Assembly: GCA_003987775.1 (NCBI GenBank)
Contig: RXJD01000014.1
Span: 1 to 64,000 of the forward strand
Length of the DNA stretch: 64,000 bases
DNA from: Mycobacterium sp.
Lineage (GTDB): Bacteria; Actinomycetota; Actinomycetes; Mycobacteriales; Mycobacteriaceae
Direction: 5' to 3'
Shown: piece by piece, positions 9,741 through 18,020 of the stretch
How the letters are laid out: every line of letters begins with the position of its first letter
Position numbering within the stretch: position 1 is the first letter of the stretch
Made by a program: the position numbers and the translations under genes
The notes under the pieces: generated by a model
Seen by the model: only the letters and a program-made list of their open reading frames with translations
What the model was told of the DNA's origin: nothing
Database searches by the model: none

Positions 9741-11675
9741 GTGGAGGGGAAGTCGTTCGGTCGCTATCGATTGATTGAACTGCTCGGGCGCGGTGGCATG
9801 GGTGAGGTTTGGCGAGCCCACGACAGCGAGATCGACCGCATGGTCGCGATCAAGACTTTGCTTCCGAATTTCGCCGAAGACGAAAAATTCGAGCAGCGTT
9901 TTCGTCGCGAAGCGCGCCTGGCTGCGCGCCTGGACGACCCGCATGTGGTGCCGATCTATGACGTCGGAGAGATCGATGGGCGGCTCTACGTTTCGATGCG
10001 GCTGATCGTCGGGCAAGACTTACAAACCTTGCTCGAGGCAGGTCCGATGGATCCTCGACGCGCGGTGGCGATTGTTGGCCAGGTCGCAGGCGCACTCAAC
10101 GCGGCGCACGCCGTGGGCCTCGTCCACCGCGATGTCAAGCCCTCGAATATCTTGGTCGCCGACAACGACTTCGCCTATTTGATCGATTTCGGCATCGCAC
10201 GCGCGACCGGTGAGACCGGCCTGACCTCGACCGGCACGACCATCGGCACCTGGTCTTACATGGCCCCGGAGCGATTCGCAACCGGGATCGCCGGAGCCCC
10301 CTCTGACATCTACGCGCTTGCCTGCGTACTGTTCCAATGCTTGACGGGCGAGCTCCCATTCCCCGCCGTCGCTCTAGAACAGATCGCGGTCGCTCATATG
10401 ACCGCCCCGCCCCCTAAACCTTGCGGCACGCGGCCGGACATACCCATAGCCATGAATACCGTGATCGCCACCGGCCTGGCCAAAAGACCTGAGGATCGCT
10501 ATGCCAGCACCGTTCAATTAGCCGAGGCCGCCCGCGACGCGCTGGGGACACACACCGACCCAATTGCGCCCCCACAGCTCCCGTCTACGGTGGTTGCGGC
10601 GAAATCTACGGAACAGACGCCGAAGGTTCAGCACCAGTCGACTCCACCGGAAAACGCTGTGTCAGGACTGCCGGCATCGGCGGATGCGGCCACCCGTCCA
10701 GCCTCCCCGATCGGCTCCCACGACTCAGGCGTCGTGAAGAACGCCTCAGGTACCCGCGGGCGACCCTTCTGGCGCAGAAAATCTGTCGTCCTACCGATGG
10801 CGCTTTGTGTTGCGGTAGCCATTGCTGCTGCTGTCTTGCTCTTTCGGGAAAACCCGCGGGGCGACTTATCTTACGGTCAACAAGTGGTGGTATTCGGCGA
10901 CGCCGCCCGAAGTTCACATGGTGTGGCTGTAGACAACGCAGGCTCCGTTTATGTCACCGCTGAGGACAGCGGAGGCAATAGAACGAACGTGCTCAAGCTG
11001 GCGCCCGGCGCAAATCGCCCAGAACAATTGCCTTTTCCGAACCTCAATTATCTCGATGGAGTCGCCGTCGACAACGCGGGAGCTGTCTACGTGATCGCAC
11101 GGGACAACGGAACCAACAAAGTGCTCAAGCTGCCCGCTGGGGCTAGCCGCCCCGACGTTCTGCCCTTTCCTCCAGATCTGAAGAGGACCGCCGGTCCGGC
11201 GGTAGATGCAAGCGGTGCGGTCTACGTCTCTGAGAATGTTCCCGACAGCACACCACAGGTGCTGAAACTGCCAGCCGGAGCCTCCCACGCCGAAAAGCTG
11301 CCCTTCACGAACCTGAAAGTAACGCTTGGTATCGCGGTCGACGACGCTGGCGCCGTCTACATCACCGACGCCTCGGACTCGTCAGTTGGTCGGGTGTTGA
11401 AGTTGCCGGCCGGAGCACCTCGCCCAGAAGTGTTGCCCTTCATCCACCTTCGCTCCCCGGAGGGTGTGGCCGTGGGCAGCGGCGGCGCCGTATATGTCGC
11501 GGACGACGATGTGGAACACCCTCGAGTACTGAAGTTGGCTGCTGGAGCCGATCACTCGGATGTGCTGCCGTTCAACCGGATACAAGACCCCAAGGGAGTG
11601 GCGACGGATAAGAGCGGCGCAGTCTACGTCTCCGAAGGCGCGGCGGCAGTCGTAGTGAAATTGCCGGTGAAGTAG
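9741..11675 (+). CDS. PknD-like serine/threonine kinase with beta-propeller sensor domain
   Basis: A 644-residue receptor-like kinase. Residues about 8-270 are the kinase domain: GRGGMGEV (16-23), ATP lysine K38, HRDVKPSN catalytic loop, IDFG metal-binding motif and APERF. A proline/threonine-rich linker (about 275-345) leads to one transmembrane helix (about 352-372). The extracytoplasmic part has six or so repeats of the type GVAVDNAGAVYV followed by VLKLPAGA and LPF, an NHL-type beta-propeller as in PknD. I prefer GTG 9741 with GAGGGAGGG upstream; TTG 9735 is possible. The gene looks acquired: it is bounded by inverted repeats and uses more A/T-ending codons than its neighbours. Confidence 0.88.
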   Translation: MEGKSFGRYRLIELLGRGGMGEVWRAHDSEIDRMVAIKTLLPNFAEDEKFEQRFRREARLAARLDDPHVVPIYDVGEIDGRLYVSMRLIVGQDLQTLLEAGPMDPRRAVAIVGQVAGALNAAHAVGLVHRDVKPSNILVADNDFAYLIDFGIARATGETGLTSTGTTIGTWSYMAPERFATGIAGAPSDIYALACVLFQCLTGELPFPAVALEQIAVAHMTAPPPKPCGTRPDIPIAMNTVIATGLAKRPEDRYASTVQLAEAARDALGTHTDPIAPPQLPSTVVAAKSTEQTPKVQHQSTPPENAVSGLPASADAATRPASPIGSHDSGVVKNASGTRGRPFWRRKSVVLPMALCVAVAIAAAVLLFRENPRGDLSYGQQVVVFGDAARSSHGVAVDNAGSVYVTAEDSGGNRTNVLKLAPGANRPEQLPFPNLNYLDGVAVDNAGAVYVIARDNGTNKVLKLPAGASRPDVLPFPPDLKRTAGPAVDASGAVYVSENVPDSTPQVLKLPAGASHAEKLPFTNLKVTLGIAVDDAGAVYITDASDSSVGRVLKLPAGAPRPEVLPFIHLRSPEGVAVGSGGAVYVADDDVEHPRVLKLAAGADHSDVLPFNRIQDPKGVATDKSGAVYVSEGAAAVVVKLPVK

Positions 11676-11764
11676 GCGCAAATGCCAATCAATGCAAGCA
11701 TTCGGACCCGGTTTGATCGGTTCATCAAGCGATCCGGCGAGGGACGAAACTGATCAAGTGAAGA

Positions 11765-11786
11765 TCGCCAACTACTGCTCACGAAT
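11765..11786 (-). repeat. Right terminal inverted repeat of the kinase cassette
   Basis: Perfect 22-bp reverse complement of 9196-9217, starting TCGCCAACTACTGC. It lies 24 bases before the end of the convergent phosphatase gene. No clear target-site duplication is visible outside the two copies. Confidence 0.8.
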
Positions 11787-11809
11787 CACTAACTCAGGAC
11801 GCTCGCGGG

Positions 11810-12313
11810 TCAGCGCGGCACGTGGAAGTCGGTGAGCTCGGCTGTGCCGGGTTCGACTGCGGCCCACTGGCCGGGGACGCGTAGCACGGCGAGTGCAGAC
11901 GTCGGGTATTTCTCCGAGATGCTCTCGGCCGCAGCGATGTTGCTGGTGCCGGTGTCCGCGAGGATGAGGGCCACCGAGGATGTCGTCGGCTCGTGTCCGA
12001 CGATCAACAGGGTGGCGACATCGTCGTCGATCTGGTTTATCTCGTCGATAACGGTGCCCGGCGTGGCGCCGTAGAGGCGTCCCAGATAGCGGACGGGCGC
12101 TTCGATCCCGGTGCAGGCCAGGGTTTCTCGGGTTCGGGTGGCCGTCGAGCACAGCACGGCGTCGATGGCCGGCGCGTTGGCCCGTAGCCAGTCGCCCGCC
12201 AGTCCGGCTTCGCGCTCGCCGCGGGGGGCGAGGGGTCGCTCATGGTCGGGGACCCCGTCGGGGTAGGCCGACTTCCCGTGCCGCATCAGGATCAAGGTGC
12301 GCCGTTCGTCCAC
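11810..12313 (-). CDS. SixA-like histidine phosphatase (Rv1276c homologue)
   Basis: A 167-residue single-domain protein of the histidine phosphatase superfamily. LILMRHGKS near the N-terminus supplies the phospho-accepting histidine and RHG arginine; STATRTRETL and LLIVGHEPTTS supply the second arginine and second histidine. Length and motifs fit the SixA branch, which removes phosphate from phosphohistidine in E. coli; the mycobacterial substrate is unknown. No signal peptide is present, so it is cytoplasmic. It is divergently transcribed from the SbcD-like gene, and the 250 bases between them contain a 62-bp palindrome-ended repeat. Confidence 0.85.
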   Translation of the reverse strand: MDERRTLILMRHGKSAYPDGVPDHERPLAPRGEREAGLAGDWLRANAPAIDAVLCSTATRTRETLACTGIEAPVRYLGRLYGATPGTVIDEINQIDDDVATLLIVGHEPTTSSVALILADTGTSNIAAAESISEKYPTSALAVLRVPGQWAAVEPGTAELTDFHVPR

Positions 12314-12347
12314 CGGCTCACGTTATCCAGTCGAGAGTCTCGGGGGT

Positions 12348-12409
12348 CGCGAAGGTGCATAAAATGCCAACTTCGGCGGCGTGTCTGCGTACATCTGCGC
12401 ACGCTCGCG
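12348..12409 (+). repeat. 62-bp palindrome-ended dispersed repeat, copy 1
   Basis: The element begins CGCGAAGGTGC and ends GCACGCTCGCG, so its ends are near-complementary. It shares about 48 of 62 positions without gaps with the reverse complement of 36099-36160. Internal conserved words are AAAATGCCA, GCGGCGTGTC and CATCTG. It lies in the divergent promoter region between the phosphatase and SbcD-like genes. Confidence 0.75.
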
Positions 12410-12563
12410 CCGAAGCGGGGTTGCAGCTGAAACCAGAGTGACGCAGGAGGTTGCCTGCGCTCGCTACCGACAGACCCTCCGGCCGACGTCCCGGGGCTTG
12501 TCGGCACCCGGCCATACACTCCCGGTGCAACGCCAATCACGCATCCAGAAGGGGGTCGACGCC

Positions 12564-13712
12564 ATGCGGTTCCTACACACCGCCGACTGGCAACTGGGCA
12601 TGACCCGCCACTTCCTTGCCGGTGACGCCCAGCCCCGCTATTCGGCAGCCCGCCGCGACGCGGTGGCGGCCCTCGGCGCGCTGGCCACGGAGGTGGGCGC
12701 GGAATTCGTCGTCGTGTCCGGCGATGTGTTCGAGCACAACCAGCTCGCGCCGCAGGTGATCGGGCAGTCCCTGGAAGCCATGCGCGCCATCGGTATTCCC
12801 GTCTACCTGCTGCCGGGAAATCACGATCCGCTCGACGCGTCGTCGGTCTACACCGGCGCGCTGTTCACCTCGGAATGCCCGGACAACGTGGTTGTGCTGG
12901 ACCGGGCCGGCGTCCACGACATCCGGCCCGGTGTGCAGATCGTCGCGGCGCCGTGGCGGTCCAAGGCGCCCACCACCGATCTGGTCGCCGAAGTCCTCGA
13001 CGGCCTTGCTGCCGACGGCACCACCCGGGTCCTGGTCGCCCACGGCGGCGTGGACATGCTCGACCCCGACCGTGACAAGCCGTCGCTGATCCGGCTCGCT
13101 AACGTCGAGAAAGCGTTGTCGGACAACGTCATCCACTACGTCGCGCTGGGCGATAAGCATTCGCTCACCCAGGTCGGCGGCAGTGGCCGGGTCTGGTATT
13201 CCGGGTCACCGGAGGTGACCAACTACGACGACGTGGAGGCCAACCCCGGCCACGTGCTGATCGTCGACATCGACGAGGCCGATCCGCGGCGCCCGGTCAG
13301 CGTCCAGGCCCGGCACATCGGCCGGTGGCGTTTCCTGACGTTGCGCAACCAGGTCGACACCAGCCGGTGCATCGCCGATCTGGACGTGAATCTGGACCTG
13401 ATGCCCGACAAGGACCGCACCGTGGTGCGCCTGGCATTGACCGGGTCGCTGACAGTCACCGACCGCGCGGCGCTCGATGCCTGCCTGGACAGGTACTCCC
13501 GGTTGTTCGCCTGGCTGGGGCTGTGGGAACGGCACACCGATCTGGCCGTCATCCCCGCCGACGGCGAGTTCGACGACCTCGGCATCGGCGGATTCGCGGC
13601 CTCGGCGGTCGAGGAGTTGGTGGCAACGGCGCGTGCGGGAACCGACGATGCCGCCGACGCCCAAGCGGCGCTGGCCTTGCTGCTGCGTCTGGCTGACCGG
13701 GGTGCGGCATGA
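12564..13712 (+). CDS. SbcD/Mre11-like metallophosphoesterase (Rv1277 homologue)
   Basis: A 382-residue calcineurin-like phosphoesterase of the DNA double-strand-break nuclease family. Motifs in order are HTADWQLG (residues 5-12), GDVFEHN, LPGNHDP, VAHGGVD and ALGDKHS. In canonical SbcD/Mre11 the first motif reads D-x-H and the last contains H-x-H; here they read D-W-Q and D-K-H, so two metal ligands differ. As I recall, M. tuberculosis Rv1277 has the same changes. The start ATG follows GAAGGGGG. The gene overlaps the SbcC-like ATPase gene by four bases, as expected for the two subunits of one nuclease complex. Confidence 0.87.
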   Translation: MRFLHTADWQLGMTRHFLAGDAQPRYSAARRDAVAALGALATEVGAEFVVVSGDVFEHNQLAPQVIGQSLEAMRAIGIPVYLLPGNHDPLDASSVYTGALFTSECPDNVVVLDRAGVHDIRPGVQIVAAPWRSKAPTTDLVAEVLDGLAADGTTRVLVAHGGVDMLDPDRDKPSLIRLANVEKALSDNVIHYVALGDKHSLTQVGGSGRVWYSGSPEVTNYDDVEANPGHVLIVDIDEADPRRPVSVQARHIGRWRFLTLRNQVDTSRCIADLDVNLDLMPDKDRTVVRLALTGSLTVTDRAALDACLDRYSRLFAWLGLWERHTDLAVIPADGEFDDLGIGGFAASAVEELVATARAGTDDAADAQAALALLLRLADRGAA

Positions 13713-16339
13713 AGTTGCACCGGCTGGTCCTGGCGAACTACCGCGGTATCGCCCACCGCGAGATCGAATTTCCCGATCACGGCGTCGTGGTGGTCTACGG
13801 CGCTAACGAGATCGGCAAATCCTCGATGATCGAGGCGCTGGATCTGCTGCTGGAATCCAAGGACCGCTCGACGAAGAAAGATGTCAAGCAGGTCAAGCCG
13901 GCCAATGCCGACGTCGGCTCGGAGATCACAGCCGAAATCAGCAGTGGTCGTTACCGTTTCGTCTATCGCAAGCGGTTTCACAAGAAGTGCGAGACCGAAT
14001 TGACGGTGCTGGCGCCGCGCCGCGAACAACTCACCGGCGACGAAGCGCACGAGCGGGTCCGCGCCATATTGGCCGAGACGGTCGACACCGGGCTGTGGCG
14101 CGCGCAGCGGGTGCTGCAATCGTCGTCGACTGCCGCGGTGGATTTGTCGGGTTGCGACGCGTTGTCGCGTGCTCTCGACGTCGCCGCCTCGCAATCGGTT
14201 GGCGACGCCGCGCTGTCGGGCACCGAGCCGCTGCTGATCGAGCGGATCGACGCCGAATATGCGCGCTATTTCACCGCTACCGGCCGCCCGACCGGGGAGT
14301 GGGCTGCCGCGCGGACTCGGCTGGCAGACGCCCAAGCCGCGGCGGCGGAGTGTGCGAAGGCAATGGCCGAGGTCGACGATCGGGTGCATCGCCACGCCGA
14401 GTTGACGCGGCAATCGGCCGAGCTGGCCCGCCAGTGTGCGGACACCGGGCCGCGGCTCACCGCGGCGCTGGCCGCCGCCGATCGCGTCAAGGCGCTCACC
14501 GACGAGGTGCGCGAGGCCACGCTGATCGCTGCCGCTGCCGCCGCAAACAGCACCGCCTCAGCCGCCGCGCATGCCGGCCGTGTCGCGCTGATCACCGAAA
14601 TCGACTCCCGTGTGGCAACAATCGCCGCGCTGGTCGCCGAAGCCGAAGAGGCCGTCAGTCAACAGGCGGCGGCGGCCCGTGAAGCCGCGGGCTGCGACGC
14701 CGCGGCGCACGAGGCTGTCGCGATTCTGGCCGCGGCGCAGGAGCGCACCGAAGCTGCGCGCCGGGCCCTCGACAGAATCGCCGAGCGCGAGGAAGCCGAC
14801 CGGGTGAGCGCCCGCCTGGCCAAGATCGACGGACTCGAACGTGACCTCGATCCGATCCGTCAGGAGCTCTCCGGAATCGTGCTGACCGACCAGATGCTGC
14901 ACCGCATCGAACAGGCTGCCGCGTCCGTCGACCGGGCTGGCGATCAGCTCGAGATGGTCTCCGCGGTGGTGGAATTCACCGCTACCGCCGATATCGAACT
15001 TGCCGTCGGTGATCAGCGAGTCCCGCTGCCGGCCGGTCACAGCTGGTCGATCACCGCCACCGGTCCCACCGACGTGGAGGTCGCCGGTGTGCTGACCGCC
15101 CGAGTCACCCCGGGCACGAGCGCCCTCGACGTCCGAGCCAGATATGTTGCCGCGCAACAGGAACTCGCCGCAGCCCTGGAAGCGGGCGGGGTGGCGGACG
15201 TTGCGGCGGCACGGTTGGTTCATCAGCGGCGACGCGAGCTGTGCAGTACCCGCGACCGCCTCACCGCGACGCTGGCCGGGCTGTGCGGCGATGAGAACGC
15301 CGCCGAACTGCGCGTCAGGCTGGCGCAGTTGCAGGCCGGGCAACCGGCCGAGCCCGACCTGTTCGCCACCGACACCGGTAGCGCCCGGGCCGAACGCGAG
15401 GCCGCTGAGGCGGCTCGCTCGATAGCCCAGAAAGAGTGCGAACACCGGCGCGAGATCGCGACAGCCGCCACGCGCCGTCTCGCCGAAATCAGCACGCGGG
15501 CTGCGATATTGGGTAACGACGCCGCTACTCAACGCGCCGAACTCGATGCCGCTGTGACCAGGCTGGCCGGTGAGCGGGCGACGTTGAGCGACGATGCGCT
15601 GGCGGCCAAGGCCGAGGCCGAGCGTCATGTGGCTCATACCGCCGAGCTGCGTCTGGCCGAGCTGAACCAGGTCCTGGCCGCCGCGAATCCAGACCGGATC
15701 GCCGCCGAACTCGCCGAGGCGCAGCAGCAGGCCGAGGCGCTGCGCGAGCGCCGCGATGCCGTGCAGGCCGCGTTGCAGGAGATCACCATCGAACTCGCGG
15801 TATTGCGCAGCGAGGGGAGAAAGGGAAGGCTCGACGCCGCCGAGACGGAGCTCGAACAGGCCACCAGCCAGCACGCCCGGGTGGGGGACCGGGCCAGGGC
15901 CGCACAGCTGCTGCGGTCGGTGATGTGCCGTCATCGCGACAACACCCGCAAGCGGTATGTCGAGCCCTATCGCGCCGAACTGCAGCGGCTCGGGCGCCCG
16001 GTGTTCGGTCCGACGTTCGAGATCGACGTCGACAGTGACCTGCGAATCCTCAACCGAACCTTGGGCGGCGTCACCGTGCCGTATGAGTCATTGTCGGGCG
16101 GCGCCAAAGAGCAACTCGGCATTCTGGCGCGATTGGCGGGCGCGGCACTGGTCGCCAAGGAGGACACCGTCCCCGTCATCGTCGACGACGCCCTGGGATT
16201 CGCCGACCCCGATCGGTTGGCCAAGATGGGCGAGGTGTTCGACAGCGTGGGTGCGCACGGACAGGTGATCGTGTTGACGTGCAGCCCCACCCGATACGAC
16301 GGTGTCACGGGTGCGCATCGCATCGATCTGAACGCATAG
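13709..16339 (+). CDS. SbcC/Rad50-like SMC-family ATPase (Rv1278 homologue)
   Basis: An 876-residue ATPase. The N-terminal half-site has Walker A GANEIGKSS (31-39). Long alanine- and glutamate-rich coiled-coil segments fill about residues 200-370 and 540-740, separated by a middle section (about 385-490) that may hold the hinge. The C-terminal half-site has signature SLSGGAKEQLGIL (near 795) and Walker B VPVIVDDALGF (near 823). Such proteins dimerise around DNA and regulate the partner nuclease encoded upstream. I see no clear CXXC zinc hook, so hinge dimerisation would differ from Rad50. The ATG overlaps the upstream stop (ATGA). Confidence 0.88.
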   Translation: MKLHRLVLANYRGIAHREIEFPDHGVVVVYGANEIGKSSMIEALDLLLESKDRSTKKDVKQVKPANADVGSEITAEISSGRYRFVYRKRFHKKCETELTVLAPRREQLTGDEAHERVRAILAETVDTGLWRAQRVLQSSSTAAVDLSGCDALSRALDVAASQSVGDAALSGTEPLLIERIDAEYARYFTATGRPTGEWAAARTRLADAQAAAAECAKAMAEVDDRVHRHAELTRQSAELARQCADTGPRLTAALAAADRVKALTDEVREATLIAAAAAANSTASAAAHAGRVALITEIDSRVATIAALVAEAEEAVSQQAAAAREAAGCDAAAHEAVAILAAAQERTEAARRALDRIAEREEADRVSARLAKIDGLERDLDPIRQELSGIVLTDQMLHRIEQAAASVDRAGDQLEMVSAVVEFTATADIELAVGDQRVPLPAGHSWSITATGPTDVEVAGVLTARVTPGTSALDVRARYVAAQQELAAALEAGGVADVAAARLVHQRRRELCSTRDRLTATLAGLCGDENAAELRVRLAQLQAGQPAEPDLFATDTGSARAEREAAEAARSIAQKECEHRREIATAATRRLAEISTRAAILGNDAATQRAELDAAVTRLAGERATLSDDALAAKAEAERHVAHTAELRLAELNQVLAAANPDRIAAELAEAQQQAEALRERRDAVQAALQEITIELAVLRSEGRKGRLDAAETELEQATSQHARVGDRARAAQLLRSVMCRHRDNTRKRYVEPYRAELQRLGRPVFGPTFEIDVDSDLRILNRTLGGVTVPYESLSGGAKEQLGILARLAGAALVAKEDTVPVIVDDALGFADPDRLAKMGEVFDSVGAHGQVIVLTCSPTRYDGVTGAHRIDLNA

Positions 16340-16403
16340 TGATCGCGGTCACGCGGGAATACACTCGGGCCCATGGTGAGGATCTGCGGCACACGGATGG
16401 GCG

Positions 16404-17984
16404 ATGGACATTCAGCCTGACTACGTAGTGATCGGAACCGGCTCGGCCGGCGCCGTGGTGATCAATCGGCTCACCGCTGATGCGGGCACCGAGGTGGTGG
16501 CGTTGGAAGCCGGGCCGGGCGACACCAACAGATTCATCGGAATCCCCGCCGCCTTCTCCAAGCTGTTCCGCACCGAGGTCGACTGGGATTACCTCACCGA
16601 ACCCCAACCCGAGCTCGACGGACGCCAAATCTATTGGCCCCGTGGGAAAGTCCTCGGTGGCTGCTCGTCGATGAACGCAATGATGTGGGTGCGCGGTTTC
16701 GGCGCGGACTACGACGAATGGGCCCGGCGCGCCGACGAGCAGTGGTCGGGCTCCGCCGCGCTGGAATACTTCCGCCGCATCGAGGACGTCACCGCGGCCT
16801 GGCACTTCGTCAGCGGTGACGACAGCGGGGTCACCGGTCCGCTGCACATCTCCCGCCAGCGCAGTCCCCGCCCTCTGACCGCGGCCTGGCTGGCCGCCAC
16901 ACGCGAGTGCGGCTACCCCGCCGCGCGCCCGAATTCGTCATCACCCGAAGGGTTTTGCGAAACCGTAGTCACGCAGCGCCGCGGCGCCCGGTTCAGCACG
17001 TCCGACGCCTACCTCAAGCCGGCGATGAGCCGCAAGAACCTCACCCTGCTCACCGACGCCACCGCCACCCGCATCCTCTTCGAGGGCACCCGCGCAGTCG
17101 GCGTGGAATACCAGCGCGCCGGCCACAGCCACGTGGTGCACGCCCGTCGCGAAGTGGTGCTCTGCGGCGGAGCCGTCAACAGCCCGCAGTTGCTCATGCT
17201 CTCCGGAATCGGCGACCGTGACCAGCTGGCCGAGCACGGCATCGAGGTCGTGCACCACGCACCCGAGGTGGGTCAGAACCTGATCGACCACCTGGTGACG
17301 CCCGTCGGTTTCGACGTCGACGACGGCAGCCTGTTCGCCGCCGAGAAGCCGAAACAGTTGATCAACTACCTGCTGCGGCGGCGCGGCATGCTCACGTCCA
17401 ATGTGGGCGAGGCGTACGGATTCGTCCGCAGCCGGCCCGATCTCGAGCTGCCCGACCTGGAACTGATCTTCGCCCCGGCGCCCTTTTACGACGAGGCGCT
17501 GCAGCCCGCGGCCGGGCACGGCGTCGTCTTCGGGCCCATCCTGGTGGCCCCCGAAAGCCGCGGCCAGATCACGCTGCGCTCCGGCGATCCCTACGACAAG
17601 CCGCTCATCGATCCGCGTTATCTCTCCGACCCCCGGGATCGCGAGGCGATGATGGTGGGTTTGCGCATCTGCGCGGAACTGGCCCAGGCCCCCTCGCTGC
17701 GCGACGTGCTCGGCCCGGTGGTGCGGCCACGCAACTGTGCTCAACTCGACGACGCGACCCTCGAACAGGCCCTGAATCTCTGCTCGCACACCCTCTACCA
17801 CCCGATGGGCACCTGCCGGATGGGCAGCGACGAAGCCAGCGTGGTGGACCCGCAGCTCAAGGTGCGGGGAGTCGACCACCTCCGGGTCGCCGACGCCTCA
17901 GTGATGCCCAGCACCATTCGCGGGCACACCCATGCTCCCTCGGTGCTGATCGGGGAGAAGGCCGCCGATCTGATCCGCAGCTAA
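16404..17984 (+). CDS. GMC-family FAD-dependent oxidoreductase (Rv1279 homologue)
   Basis: A 526-residue flavoprotein of the glucose-methanol-choline oxidoreductase family. The dinucleotide-binding motif VIGTGSAGAVV is at residues 9-19. WPRGKVLGGCSSMNAMMWVRG is the first GMC signature and VVLCGGAVNSPQLLMLSGIG the second. Near the C-terminus HPMGTCRMG and RGHTHAPS carry the expected active-site histidines. It resembles choline or alcohol dehydrogenases, but the substrate cannot be read from sequence. It is cytoplasmic with no signal peptide. It starts about 65 bases after the SbcC-like gene on the same strand, so read-through is possible. Confidence 0.9.
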   Translation: MDIQPDYVVIGTGSAGAVVINRLTADAGTEVVALEAGPGDTNRFIGIPAAFSKLFRTEVDWDYLTEPQPELDGRQIYWPRGKVLGGCSSMNAMMWVRGFGADYDEWARRADEQWSGSAALEYFRRIEDVTAAWHFVSGDDSGVTGPLHISRQRSPRPLTAAWLAATRECGYPAARPNSSSPEGFCETVVTQRRGARFSTSDAYLKPAMSRKNLTLLTDATATRILFEGTRAVGVEYQRAGHSHVVHARREVVLCGGAVNSPQLLMLSGIGDRDQLAEHGIEVVHHAPEVGQNLIDHLVTPVGFDVDDGSLFAAEKPKQLINYLLRRRGMLTSNVGEAYGFVRSRPDLELPDLELIFAPAPFYDEALQPAAGHGVVFGPILVAPESRGQITLRSGDPYDKPLIDPRYLSDPRDREAMMVGLRICAELAQAPSLRDVLGPVVRPRNCAQLDDATLEQALNLCSHTLYHPMGTCRMGSDEASVVDPQLKVRGVDHLRVADASVMPSTIRGHTHAPSVLIGEKAADLIRS

Positions 17985-18020
17985 CGCACAGCCAACCGAC
18001 GTGCCGGGCACTGCTGATCT

